This document shows, in pieces, positions 1 to 8,938 of a stretch of 35,026 bases of DNA (the first letter of the stretch is position 1; every line of letters starts with the position of its first letter). Source of the stretch: a filamentous cyanobacterium CCP2 (GTDB lineage: Bacteria; Cyanobacteriota; Cyanobacteriia; Elainellales; Elainellaceae); the NCBI GenBank assembly GCA_003003615.1, contig PVWD01000034.1, positions 1 through 35,026 of the forward strand, in the 5' to 3' direction. The notes under the pieces were generated by a model. That model was not told the origin of the DNA, did not search any database, and saw only the letters and a program-made list of their open reading frames with translations. The position numbers and the translations under genes were made by a program.

Positions 1-9
1 CCATTGCCC

Positions 10-744
10 CTACCCTTCCTCTGGTTCAATCCCTGCCGCCCTCAGTTGCGCTGCTAGCCGCTCCGCTCGTTGCCGTTCTGCTTCTGCCCGCTGGCGTTCC
101 CTTGCTACAAGCTCTGATCCCCATAGCAGCAACTCTCCTTCAGTATCCCACCACCGCAGCCAGTCCCCCGTCCGATTTTCGCGGCTGCCCTGCCAGGTGC
201 CAAGGAATAGATTCATTTCAGGAATCCAGTAGCGATCGGCTGCATTCGGCTCTTGAAGCTGATAGCGTCCGGAGTCATCTAAACGGTAAACTTCCAGAAT
301 TCCGGTGTTTGGCTCAAAAATGACGTAGTTGGGAACCTGCAAAATTTGTTCATAGAAAAACCACTTTCCCGGCGGATAGGTTGGCTTATTGGAATATTCC
401 TTGCCTTCGTCGTCGGAGACAAACTCCATAACAATGCAGGGCACCTCCCCTTGCAGGTTGGGCGTATAGCTGCGGCTGACTTCTTCCCTGGAAACGCGGA
501 TCTCAGCAACATACCCCCAATCAGGAGCCTTCACCACAATTTGCTGATTCAGCGTGGTGCAAATGCCGTAATTGGTCAAAGTCAGGGCATGGGCAGGCAA
601 GCGGTTTGCGAGTTCTAAGCTTTCGGTCAATGCAGCCGCCAGGGCAGGCTGATTAATGTTGTCCACAGGTTCATCATCCAGCACAAAATCATCGGGCAAC
701 TTTTCCCACTTCACTTGATAGATGGTGCTTGGGGCGATCGACAT
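10..744 (-). CDS. Uma2 family endonuclease-like protein (DUF820)
   Basis: This 244-residue protein has the usual layout of cyanobacterial Uma2 proteins. A PD-(D/E)XK-like core lies in the middle: an acidic/basic EIRVSREEV strand, then the GEVPCIVMEFVS segment, then PPGKWFFYEQILQVPNYVIFE. The C-terminus is a basic/acidic coiled coil rich in AERQRAERLAAQLR, also typical of the family. These proteins are present in many copies in cyanobacteria, and the cellular role of most is unknown; a nuclease fold is established for the family, the substrate is not. The start is supported by a GGAGG/AGGAG ribosome site a few bases before the ATG. It stands alone, divergent from glgX. Confidence 0.85.
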   Translation of the reverse strand: MSIAPSTIYQVKWEKLPDDFVLDDEPVDNINQPALAAALTESLELANRLPAHALTLTNYGICTTLNQQIVVKAPDWGYVAEIRVSREEVSRSYTPNLQGEVPCIVMEFVSDDEGKEYSNKPTYPPGKWFFYEQILQVPNYVIFEPNTGILEVYRLDDSGRYQLQEPNAADRYWIPEMNLFLGTWQGSRENRTGDWLRWWDTEGELLLWGSELVARERQRAEAERQRAERLAAQLRAAGIEPEEG

Positions 745-907
745 GCTCCTGCCTCCCTTGCCTAAATCCCAATCCGGTGTAGCCTTATTGTAATATTGGT
801 TGGCAACAACCGAACAAATGAACTACTGGCGACATTTTTCCCAATGCCAGTTAGGATGAGGGGAAAACGATCGTCGTTACAAAACCATACGAAAGAACCG
901 TAAGTAT

Positions 908-3034
908 ATGTACCTATCTCTCTGGTCAGGTAAACCCTACCCCCTGGGAGCGACCTGGGATGGGAAGGGTACAAACTTTGCCTTATTTTCTGAACATGCA
1001 ACCGGTGTTGAGCTGTGCTTGTTTGATAATCACGGTCGAGAGACGCGGCTGACCTTAACGGAAGTTAGCAACTTTGTCTGGCATGGTTATGTGCCGTCTG
1101 TTGGGCCGGGTCAGCGATATGGCTTCCGGGTGCATGGCCCCTATGAACCTCAAAATGGGCATCGCTTTAACCCGAACAAATTAGTCATCGATCCCTATGC
1201 CAAGGCGATCGAAGGGCATGTTGACTTTAGCGAAAAGATTTTTGGCTATTCCTGGAATGATCCGGCTAAAGATCTGTCCTTTTCCGACGAAGACGATGCC
1301 CAATACATTCCTAAAGCCGTTGTCATCGACGACTACTTTGACTGGGAAGATGATGAGCTTCTGCAAACGCCACGCCACGAAACCATCATCTACGAAACCC
1401 ACGTTAAGGGCTTCACCCGACTCCATCCCGACATTCCGCCAGAACTGCGGGGAACCTACGCCGGTTTAGGGCATCCTGCCTCAATTTTTCACCTCCAGTC
1501 CCTCGGCATTACCGCAGTTGAACTGATGCCGGTTCACCACTTTTTTGCCAATCCAGGGCATCTGGTCAGTAAGGGGCTGAAAAACTATTGGGGCTACGAT
1601 TCCCTCAATTATTTTGCCCCCTATTCCGGCTACAGTGCCAGCGGAACGCAGGGGCAGCAGGTGATTGAGTTTAAGCAAATGGTGAAGGCTCTGCATCAAG
1701 CCGGGATCGAGGTGATCCTGGATGTGGTGTACAACCATACGGGCGAAGGCAACCACCTGGGGCCAACCCTCTCCCTGCGCGGGATCGATAATGCTTCTTA
1801 CTATCGCCTGGTGGAAGGAGATTCTCGCTATTACATGGACTTTACCGGCTGCGGCAATTCGCTCAACGTGCGCCATCCGCAAGTCCTGAAGCTGATCATG
1901 GACAGTCTGCGCTACTGGGTATTGGAAATGCATGTAGACGGCTTCCGGTTTGACCTGGCTTCTGCCCTGGCGCGAGAACTATACGCAGTCGATCGCCTCT
2001 CTGCCTTTTTCGATATTATTCACCAAGACCCGGTGCTGGCAGACGTGAAGCTGATTGCCGAACCCTGGGATGTAGGCGAAGGCGGCTACCAAGTGGGCGA
2101 GTTTCCCTTGCTGTGGTCGGAATGGAATGGGAAATATCGCGACACAGTGCGGGACTTCTGGCGTGGTGAAGACAGCCGTCTGGCAGAATTTGCCTATCGA
2201 TTTACGGGCAGTTCTGACCTATACCAGAGCAATGGTCGCAACCCCAGTGCCAGCATTAACTTCATCACGGCGCACGATGGCTTTACCCTGCGGGATCTGG
2301 TCAGCTATAACGACAAGCACAACGATGCCAACGGGGAAGATAACCGGGATGGCGAAAACCATAACCGATCGTGGAATTGTGGAGTTGAGGGCGATACGGA
2401 TGATCCCGAAGTGCTGACCCTCCGCCGCCAGCAGCAGCGCAACTTTTTGGTGACGTTAATGCTGTCTCAGGGTGCCCCCATGCTCTTGAGCGGTGACGAA
2501 ATGGGGCGATCGCAGCAGGGCAATAACAATGCCTACTGTCAGGACAATGAAATTTCCTGGCTGGATTGGGATCTCAAAGAAGAGAACGAATCGCTTCTGG
2601 ACTTTGCCCGCCAACTGATTTCTTTTCGCCGTCGCCATCCGGTCTTCCGCCGCCGCAAATGGTTCCAGGGTAGAGCGATCCACGGCACTACGGTAAATGA
2701 TATCGGCTGGTTTAACCCCGATGGGGGCAAAATGACCGAGGAACAGTGGAACGATGGATTTGCCAAAGCGATCGCCATTTTCCTCAACGGGCAAGAAATT
2801 TCGGAACCGGGAGAGCGGGGAGAGCGAATCATGGACGAAAGCTTCCTGCTGTTCTTTAACGCCCACTACGAAATGATTGAGTTCACCATTCCAACCGGAC
2901 TCCAGCACTGGCAATGGCAGGTGATCATCGACACGACCCAACCGCGATTTGTGGAAAACGGCATGTGGTTCACGAGCGATAAGCCGATCGAGGTGGCAGA
3001 GCGATCGGTTACAGTCCTGAAACGGGTGGGCTAG
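908..3034 (+). CDS. glgX: Glycogen debranching enzyme GlgX / isoamylase type (GH13)
   Basis: The 708-residue protein hydrolyses alpha-1,6 branch points of glycogen or limit dextrin in the cytoplasm. An N-terminal CBM48-like beta-sandwich (about residues 8-130, starting at YPLGATWDGKGTNFALFSEH) precedes the GH13 barrel. The conserved GH13 regions are visible: DVVYNH (272-277), GFRFDLA with the nucleophile D349, IAEPWD with the acid/base E385, and FITAHDG (452-458). The length is normal for the family. It lies directly upstream of treZ and treY on the same strand. Debranching releases linear maltodextrins, the substrate of TreY, so the context fits trehalose synthesis from glycogen. The 402-bp gap to treZ carries repeats, so co-transcription is not certain. 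Confidence 0.95.
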   Translation: MYLSLWSGKPYPLGATWDGKGTNFALFSEHATGVELCLFDNHGRETRLTLTEVSNFVWHGYVPSVGPGQRYGFRVHGPYEPQNGHRFNPNKLVIDPYAKAIEGHVDFSEKIFGYSWNDPAKDLSFSDEDDAQYIPKAVVIDDYFDWEDDELLQTPRHETIIYETHVKGFTRLHPDIPPELRGTYAGLGHPASIFHLQSLGITAVELMPVHHFFANPGHLVSKGLKNYWGYDSLNYFAPYSGYSASGTQGQQVIEFKQMVKALHQAGIEVILDVVYNHTGEGNHLGPTLSLRGIDNASYYRLVEGDSRYYMDFTGCGNSLNVRHPQVLKLIMDSLRYWVLEMHVDGFRFDLASALARELYAVDRLSAFFDIIHQDPVLADVKLIAEPWDVGEGGYQVGEFPLLWSEWNGKYRDTVRDFWRGEDSRLAEFAYRFTGSSDLYQSNGRNPSASINFITAHDGFTLRDLVSYNDKHNDANGEDNRDGENHNRSWNCGVEGDTDDPEVLTLRRQQQRNFLVTLMLSQGAPMLLSGDEMGRSQQGNNNAYCQDNEISWLDWDLKEENESLLDFARQLISFRRRHPVFRRRKWFQGRAIHGTTVNDIGWFNPDGGKMTEEQWNDGFAKAIAIFLNGQEISEPGERGERIMDESFLLFFNAHYEMIEFTIPTGLQHWQWQVIIDTTQPRFVENGMWFTSDKPIEVAERSVTVLKRVG

Positions 3035-3102
3035 AGTCTCTCTCAGGAGAGGTGTAGAAAGGGAGGAGGACAGTGTAAAAGATGCTAAGGAATGTAAAAA
3101 AA

Positions 3103-3211
3103 CCTATGGGCAAACCCTATGGGCAAGCCCCTATGGGTGGGATGTGTTCACCGGAAGGACGGCAAAATGCTTGTTCAACCGGAAGGACAGGCAAGATGCC
3201 CATCCCACAAG
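3103..3211. repeat. Cluster of short imperfect repeats with a long inverted repeat
   Basis: Three imperfect copies of a CCTATGGGCAA unit (from 3103, 3115 and 3128) are followed by two copies of an ACCGGAAGGACnGGCAA unit (about 3150 and 3178). GTGGGATG (3137-3144) and CATCCCAC (3201-3208) could pair to enclose the second set. The last part, ACAGGCAAGATGCCCATCCC, resembles a second element at 8900-8926, so it is probably a dispersed intergenic repeat. No coding function is seen. Confidence 0.55.
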
Positions 3212-3281
3212 CGATTGCAGCCCTTATCTGAGAGCTGATTTATAAAGTAAATCTTGAGTGCTGAAACGAATGATATGGCTT

Positions 3282-3361
3282 GATCCCCCCTAGCCCCCCT
3301 TTACAAAGGGGGAACTCAGCTCCCAGCCTTAAATCCCCTTTTGAAGGGATTTAGGGGGATC
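3282..3361. repeat. MITE-like 80-bp GATCCCCC/GGGGGATC inverted-repeat element
   Basis: The element begins GATCCCCCCTAGCCCCCC and ends ATTTAGGGGGATC, so its termini are inverted repeats. Internal CCCCCTTTACAAAGGGGG and AAATCCCCTTTTGAAGGGATTT form two further hairpins. Small C/G-run elements of this kind are common between cyanobacterial genes. It has no transposase and would be non-autonomous if mobile. It sits between glgX and treZ and could act as a transcription attenuator. Confidence 0.6.
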
Positions 3362-3436
3362 GAAACCTTTGTTTACAAATCAGCCCTGATTCTTAAACGC
3401 TAAACCTTATACACTTCACTCCTGTTCTTAAAAATC

Positions 3437-5284
3437 ATGCAGTTAGGTTCTTGGTATCTCGGTAACGGTCAAGCTAGCTTTACTCTCTGGGCCCCTTTGC
3501 TGAAACAAGCGGCTCTTCATATTGTGGCTCCAGAGGAGAAGCTGATCCCAATGAAGCAAGACGATCGCGGCTATTGGCACGTCACGACAGCAGCCACACC
3601 GGGAACGCGCTACTATTTCCAGCACAACGGAGCAGACGATCGCCCCGACCCCGCTTCCTATTCCCAACCTGATGGAGTCCACGAGGCTTCTGAATTGGTG
3701 GAGCAAGACACCTTCCAGTGGACAGACGAATCGTGGCAAGGCGTTCCCCTGGAAGAAATGGTGATCTATGAGCTTCATGTGGGCACCTTCACGCCAAAAG
3801 GCACCTTTGAAGCCATGATCGATCGCCTGCCCGACCTGAAAGAGTTAGGGGTAAATACGATCGAGATTATGCCTGTGGCGCAGTTTCCAGGCGATCGCAA
3901 CTGGGGCTATGATGGCGTGTTTCCCTTTGCCGTACAGAATTCCTATGGCGGCGTTGAGGGTCTAAAGAAACTAGTCGATGCCTGCCACAAAGAAGGCTTT
4001 GCGGTGGTGCTGGATGTGGTGTATAACCACCTGGGGCCAGAAGGCAATTACCTCTGGTGTCTGGGAACCTACTTCACCGACAAGTACAAAACGCCTTGGG
4101 GCAGTGCGATCAATTATGATGATGCCTACAGCGACGGGGTACGGGAATATTTTGTTCAGAACGTCCTCTACTGGTTCCGCTATTTCCATATCGATGCTCT
4201 GCGGCTGGATGCGGTTCACGCTATCTACGACTTTGGAGCCAAGCATATCCTCCAGGAAATTGCCGATGCAACGGCTCAACTTTCCCAGCAAATTGGGCGC
4301 AAGTTTTATCTCATTGCCGAAAGTGACTTAAACGATCCTCGCATCATTCGATCGCCCGAAAAAGGCGGCTACGGCATGGATGCCCAATGGAGCGACGACT
4401 TTCACCACATTCTGCACACACTCCTCACCGGGGAAGCCCACGGCTACTACGAAGACTACGGCAAGTTTCATCAGTTCGCCCGAATTTATGAAAAGGGCTA
4501 CATCTACGCCTGGGATTACTCTAAATTCCGCAAACGTTACCACGGAGCCGATCCGAGCGATTGTCCGCCGAAACAGTTTGTTGTTTGCTCCCAGAACCAC
4601 GATCAGGTGGGCAACCGGATGTTGGGCGATCGGTTTTCAACGCTGATTTCCTTTGAGGCACAGAAACTAGCCGCCGTTACCATTCTCCTTTCCCCCTACG
4701 TCCCCATGCTGTTTATGGGCGAAGAATATGGTGAACCGAACCCCTTCCTCTACTTTGTCAGCCATAGTGATCCGGGTCTGGTAGAATCAGTTCGCAAGGG
4801 CAGAAAAGAAGAGTTTGCTGCCTTTCATGCGGAAGGGGAAGCTCCTGATCCCCAGTCGGAAGCCACGTTCCAGCAGTCTAAGCTGCAATGGGACAAGCGG
4901 CACGAAGGCAAACATCAAACCCTCTGGCAGTTTTATCAAACTCTTCTGAAACTGCGCCAGGAGGTTCCAGCACTCACCCGTGCAGGGGCCGATCGCACCT
5001 CCTATGAAGTCTCTGGTCTGGACGAGGAGAAAGTACTGCGATTGCGGCGATGGCAAGGCAACAAGCAGGTTTTGTGTCTGATGAACTTCAATCAGCAGCC
5101 TGTCCAGCTTACGATGACGTTGCCGCCTGGAACCTGGAAAAAGTCACTTGATTCGGCGGATACTCGTTGGGGTGGTTCAGGGTCTACTCTACCCGATGTG
5201 ATTCCCACCGATCGCTCCTCAACGGTGCCACAGCAAAGCCTTTCCTTTTCTCCTCAAAGTGCTGTGGTATACATCAGCGAATAA
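3437..5284 (+). CDS. treZ: Malto-oligosyltrehalose trehalohydrolase TreZ (GH13)
   Basis: The 615-residue enzyme cleaves the alpha-1,4 bond next to the trehalosyl end made by TreY, releasing trehalose. An N-terminal beta-domain (MQLGSWYLGNGQASFTLWAP) precedes the barrel. Visible motifs are YELHVGTFTPKGTF (111-124), the family marker DVVYNHLGPEGNY (193-205), DALRLDAVHA with nucleophile D258, LIAESDLND with acid/base E295, and the downstream CSQNHDQVGNR (region IV). The order glgX-treZ-treY on one strand forms the starch-to-trehalose route. Length is typical. The promoter must lie after the repeat element that ends near 3361. Confidence 0.95.
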   Translation: MQLGSWYLGNGQASFTLWAPLLKQAALHIVAPEEKLIPMKQDDRGYWHVTTAATPGTRYYFQHNGADDRPDPASYSQPDGVHEASELVEQDTFQWTDESWQGVPLEEMVIYELHVGTFTPKGTFEAMIDRLPDLKELGVNTIEIMPVAQFPGDRNWGYDGVFPFAVQNSYGGVEGLKKLVDACHKEGFAVVLDVVYNHLGPEGNYLWCLGTYFTDKYKTPWGSAINYDDAYSDGVREYFVQNVLYWFRYFHIDALRLDAVHAIYDFGAKHILQEIADATAQLSQQIGRKFYLIAESDLNDPRIIRSPEKGGYGMDAQWSDDFHHILHTLLTGEAHGYYEDYGKFHQFARIYEKGYIYAWDYSKFRKRYHGADPSDCPPKQFVVCSQNHDQVGNRMLGDRFSTLISFEAQKLAAVTILLSPYVPMLFMGEEYGEPNPFLYFVSHSDPGLVESVRKGRKEEFAAFHAEGEAPDPQSEATFQQSKLQWDKRHEGKHQTLWQFYQTLLKLRQEVPALTRAGADRTSYEVSGLDEEKVLRLRRWQGNKQVLCLMNFNQQPVQLTMTLPPGTWKKSLDSADTRWGGSGSTLPDVIPTDRSSTVPQQSLSFSPQSAVVYISE

Positions 5285-5640
5285 AACCCTGCATCGTTAA
5301 GGGGTGTTTTTACCATACGGTGCTTCTACATGTACTGACCACGATTCTCTGTCGGCTAACGCTCTGTGTTGATTCCCTTGTTGATTTCCTTTGGATGACT
5401 CCTGTTTATTGACGTGTTTATTGAAGGCTTCTGTGTTTCCTTTTGAATCCCTCTAGCCTCCCTTAGCCCGCGAAAGCCGGGACAGATTCACGGTCGTTGA
5501 GCCTGATAGTGAGGACTGAATGCCAAGGACTAAAAACCCAACTGATCCTCTCTTCAACGCAGCTCATCAGCCTACATTGCTCAACTTCCCTCCATCCCGG
5601 CCCAAACCCAAAACTTAGAATTCAACCCCCTGCTCCTACC
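5285..5640. other. Intergenic gap between treZ and treY
   Basis: This stretch of 356 bases holds no gene that I can support. An open frame runs into treY from 5497, but its translation is low-complexity and unlike any TreY N-terminus. It probably contains the treY promoter and leader; no clear operator or terminator was seen. Confidence 0.4.
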
Positions 5641-8505
5641 ATGATGCAAATTCCTATCGCAACCTACCGTATTCAGTTCAATACTGGCTTTGGTTTTAAG
5701 GCAGCAAAGGCGATCGTCCCTTATCTGGCTGAACTCGGCATTTCAGATCTGTATGCATCTCCCATCTTCACGGCTCGTAAGGGCAGCAGTCATGGCTATG
5801 ATGTGGTCAATCCGCAGCAAATCAACCCAGAATTGGGGGGACAAGAGGGCTTTGAAGACATTGTGGCAACCCTGCAAAAGCATGAGATGGGCTGGGTGCA
5901 GGACATTGTGCCAAACCATATGGCCTTCAGCAGTCAGAACCATGTTTTAGTGGATGTTCTAGAAAATGGAGCCGATTCGCAATACTGCGATTTTTTTGAC
6001 ATTAACTGGAACCATCCCTACAACGGCATCCGGGGCAGAGTGTTGGCTCCTTTCCTGGGGAAATTTTGCGGAGACTGCCTGGAAAGCGGCGAATTGCAGC
6101 TTGGCTACACTCAGGAAGGCATTTCCATCAATTACTATGACCAGAGTTTTCCGCTTCGCATTGAATCCTATAGCCATATCTTGATGCATGATCTGGCTCG
6201 CCTCCGGGAAAAGCTGGGACGCAACCATCCCCTTTTCATTAAGCTACTGGGCATGTTGTACATGCTGAAGTACATTCCCTCTGGCTCGGAAGGGCGAGAA
6301 CGCTATGACCAAATTAGCTTCATCAAGCGAATGCTGTGGGAACTCTGGAACGATAGTCCTGAAATTAAAGAGTTCATCGAAGAAAATATTCGGACGTTTA
6401 ACGGGGAAGCCGGGAAGCCAGAAAGCTTTAATCAACTGGATAGCCTGCTCAACGAGCAATTTTTCCGCCTTGCCTACTGGAAAGTGGGAAATGAAGAGCT
6501 AAACTACCGCCGATTCTTTACGGTGAATGACCTGATTTCCCTGCGAGTGGAAGACCAGACGGTGTTTGACACAACCCACGCTTTCCTGCTGCAACTTGTC
6601 CAAGATGGCAAGTTCACAGGGTTGCGGGTGGATCACATTGACGGATTATATGATCCCGCTGAATACATTAATCGCTTGCGGGAAGATTCTCCTGAAGTGT
6701 ATTTGGTGGTTGAAAAAATCCTGGAAGCCGATGAAGAACTGCCCCTCAACTGGCAGATTCAGGGCACAACAGGTTACGACTTCATGAGCAAGGTCAACTG
6801 CTTGTTTTGCCAGCAGGCTAGTGAAGCTGAATTTGATCAAATCTACCATCGGTTCACCGGCCGCCATATGGATCTGGAGTCCTTAATTGATCAGAACAAG
6901 CGGCTAATCATTGGCAAACACTTGGCCGGAGACATTGACAACCTGGCGCATTTGCTCAAGCAGATCGCCGATCGCCACCGCTATGCCAGTGACTTTACCA
7001 TGTATGGCTTAAAGCGGGCACTGGTGGAAATTTTGGCTTTGTTCCCGGTGTACCGCACTTACATTAATCGGCAAGGCTCCCACAATGCTGATCAAGAATG
7101 TATGCAGTGGGTGATTAACCGGGCCCAGGAAAATCTGCCGGACTTCATGAATGAACTGATCTTCATTGAGAAGTTCTTGATGCTGAATTTTGATGACAAC
7201 CTGAGCCAGGAAGATAAAAACCTGTGGTTGCACTTCATCATGCGGTTGCAGCAGTTTACGGGGCCACTGATGGCGAAGGGCGTAGAAGATACGGTTTTCT
7301 ATGTGTATAACCGCCTGATTTCCTTAAATGAAGTGGGAGGCAGCCCAGCAATCTTCGGAATTTCCGTTGAAGATTTCCATGCGTTCAATCAAACCCGTTT
7401 AGCCTACTGGCCCCATTCCATGAATGCATCCTCCACCCACGACACCAAGCGCGGGGAAGATGTCAGAGCCAGAATTAATGTTTTGTCTGAAATTCCAGAA
7501 GAGTGGGAGAAATGCGTGACCCAATGGCAAGAGATGAACGCCTCCCATAAAACGATCGTCGATGATTTGGCAGCCCCTAGCCGTAATGATGAATACTTCT
7601 TCTACCAAACATTGGTTGGGGCTTTTCCTTTTAACGACGAGGACTATCCTAATCTGGTGAACCGGGTGAAGGAGTATGTGATTAAAGCGATTCGGGAAGC
7701 CAAAGTACATACCGCCTGGATTCGGCCGAACGCAGAATATGAAGAGGCTTTCCTAAAATTTGTCGATCGCACGTTGGAAGTTTCCAAGAAAAATGCGTTT
7801 TTGGAATCGTTCCGCCCCTTCCAGCGCAAAATTCAGCATTACGGAGTTTGCAACTCCCTTTCTCAAACCTTGCTGAAAATTACAGCTCCGGGTGTCCCTG
7901 ACTTTTATCAGGGAACAGAACTTTGGGATCTTAGCCTCGTTGATCCCGATAACCGTCGCCCGGTAGACTTTGACCAACGGCTGAACTACCTGAAGGAAAT
8001 TAAGTCTAAGACCAAATCCAAATCTAAGTCTAGATCGGGTCTTTTAAGCTACATCGAGGATTTGCTAAAAACTCCAGAGGATGCCCGGATCAAGCTGTTT
8101 TTGATCTACCGTGCCCTCCAAACTCGGCGAGAATATCTTGAGCTATTCCAGCGGGGCAGTTACGAAAAGCTGACGGTGCAGGGAAGCCTGAAAAGCCATG
8201 TGATCGCCTTCTCGCGGGAGCTGGGAGATATGCGGGCGATCGTGATTGTGCCGCGTTTGCTGACGACGTTGGTGAAAGAAGGTGAGTATCCTCTGGGTGA
8301 ACAAGTTTGGCATGAAACCCGGATTTTGCAATCTCCTGGTTCATCGGCAGTGCTGCAAGATGTGCTTACGGGGCAAGAAATTCAAGGCGAAGAAACCCTG
8401 TGGCTGAAGGAAATTTTGACTCATTTCCCTGTGGCTTTACTGGTTGGGAAGGTCGAAGAAGCCTTTGACATGAATGAGACGGAGGAGGTTGAGGAGGAAG
8501 AGTAG
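5641..8505 (+). CDS. treY: Malto-oligosyltrehalose synthase TreY (GH13)
   Basis: TreY isomerises the reducing-end alpha-1,4 glucose of a maltodextrin into an alpha,alpha-1,1 trehalosyl end, which TreZ then cuts. From the ATG at 5641 the protein is 954 residues and opens with the family sequence IATYRIQFNTGFGF. Motifs: SSHGYDVVNP (49-58), DIVPNH (88-93), GLRVDHIDGL with nucleophile D331, LVVEKIL with E358, and ASSTHDTKRGEDVRAR, a TreY hallmark, in the second half. Oddities are a Lys/Ser stretch KSKTKSKSKSRS at about 788-799 and an acidic tail of mostly glutamates. A second ATG follows directly at 5644. No trehalase gene is visible in this window. Confidence 0.94.
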   Translation: MMQIPIATYRIQFNTGFGFKAAKAIVPYLAELGISDLYASPIFTARKGSSHGYDVVNPQQINPELGGQEGFEDIVATLQKHEMGWVQDIVPNHMAFSSQNHVLVDVLENGADSQYCDFFDINWNHPYNGIRGRVLAPFLGKFCGDCLESGELQLGYTQEGISINYYDQSFPLRIESYSHILMHDLARLREKLGRNHPLFIKLLGMLYMLKYIPSGSEGRERYDQISFIKRMLWELWNDSPEIKEFIEENIRTFNGEAGKPESFNQLDSLLNEQFFRLAYWKVGNEELNYRRFFTVNDLISLRVEDQTVFDTTHAFLLQLVQDGKFTGLRVDHIDGLYDPAEYINRLREDSPEVYLVVEKILEADEELPLNWQIQGTTGYDFMSKVNCLFCQQASEAEFDQIYHRFTGRHMDLESLIDQNKRLIIGKHLAGDIDNLAHLLKQIADRHRYASDFTMYGLKRALVEILALFPVYRTYINRQGSHNADQECMQWVINRAQENLPDFMNELIFIEKFLMLNFDDNLSQEDKNLWLHFIMRLQQFTGPLMAKGVEDTVFYVYNRLISLNEVGGSPAIFGISVEDFHAFNQTRLAYWPHSMNASSTHDTKRGEDVRARINVLSEIPEEWEKCVTQWQEMNASHKTIVDDLAAPSRNDEYFFYQTLVGAFPFNDEDYPNLVNRVKEYVIKAIREAKVHTAWIRPNAEYEEAFLKFVDRTLEVSKKNAFLESFRPFQRKIQHYGVCNSLSQTLLKITAPGVPDFYQGTELWDLSLVDPDNRRPVDFDQRLNYLKEIKSKTKSKSKSRSGLLSYIEDLLKTPEDARIKLFLIYRALQTRREYLELFQRGSYEKLTVQGSLKSHVIAFSRELGDMRAIVIVPRLLTTLVKEGEYPLGEQVWHETRILQSPGSSAVLQDVLTGQEIQGEETLWLKEILTHFPVALLVGKVEEAFDMNETEEVEEEE

Positions 8506-8673
8506 AGTCCAATAATTCACACTGATACGGGTGGGGCTTTGAGCAACCGCAAAAGTGCTTAAACCAGTAGGGTGATCTTGGGGTTTAAGCCAGCCTTCAA
8601 ATGGGTGAAACAAAGGATGCCATGTCCAATTCGTCCGACCACAATAAAGTTAAAGTGGTGGGGGGAATTGGAT

Positions 8674-8853
8674 ATGTTTGTTAAACTGAGCCACGCGATC
8701 GTCATTACGCTGCTGCTTTATTTCATGACAGGAAAAAATCAAGCTGACACCATCCAAGCCGCAGACACACCTCCTGATCAGGAAACCGTTGCCGAGCTTC
8801 AATTCAAAGCGTTTTCCAATTCGTTTATCAGAACCATCAACCTGGAACGATAA
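8674..8853 (+). CDS. Small hypothetical protein (59 aa) with a hydrophobic N-terminal segment
   Basis: A GGGGGGAATTGGAT stretch that could serve as a ribosome site precedes the ATG. The protein starts MFVKLSHAIVITLLLYFMTG, which could be a signal peptide or single membrane anchor, followed by a short polar tail. I do not recognise it. The open frame extends upstream to 8572, but that part looks non-coding. It sits alone between treY and a convergent TPR gene, and may be a chance ORF. Confidence 0.3.
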   Translation: MFVKLSHAIVITLLLYFMTGKNQADTIQAADTPPDQETVAELQFKAFSNSFIRTINLER

Positions 8854-8899
8854 GGACTTTGAACTCAATAATCCGTGTAATCGTTCTGCTGGGTTGACT

Positions 8900-8926
8900 G
8901 GGCAGACAAGATGCCCACCCGACAAG
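8900..8926. repeat. Short dispersed repeat, second copy
   Basis: The sequence GGGCAGACAAGATGCCCACC and its following bases resemble the copy at about 3187-3211. GGGCA and TGCCC can pair, making a small hairpin at the 3' end of the minus-strand TPR gene and of the small plus-strand ORF. It may act as a bidirectional transcription end; no T-run is obvious. Confidence 0.4.
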
Positions 8927-8938
8927 AATTACAGTCTT

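Noticed and set aside
5497-5640. Upstream extension of treY
   Set aside because: TreY homology starts at IATYRIQFN right after the ATG at 5641; the extension is unlike any TreY and lacks a ribosome site.
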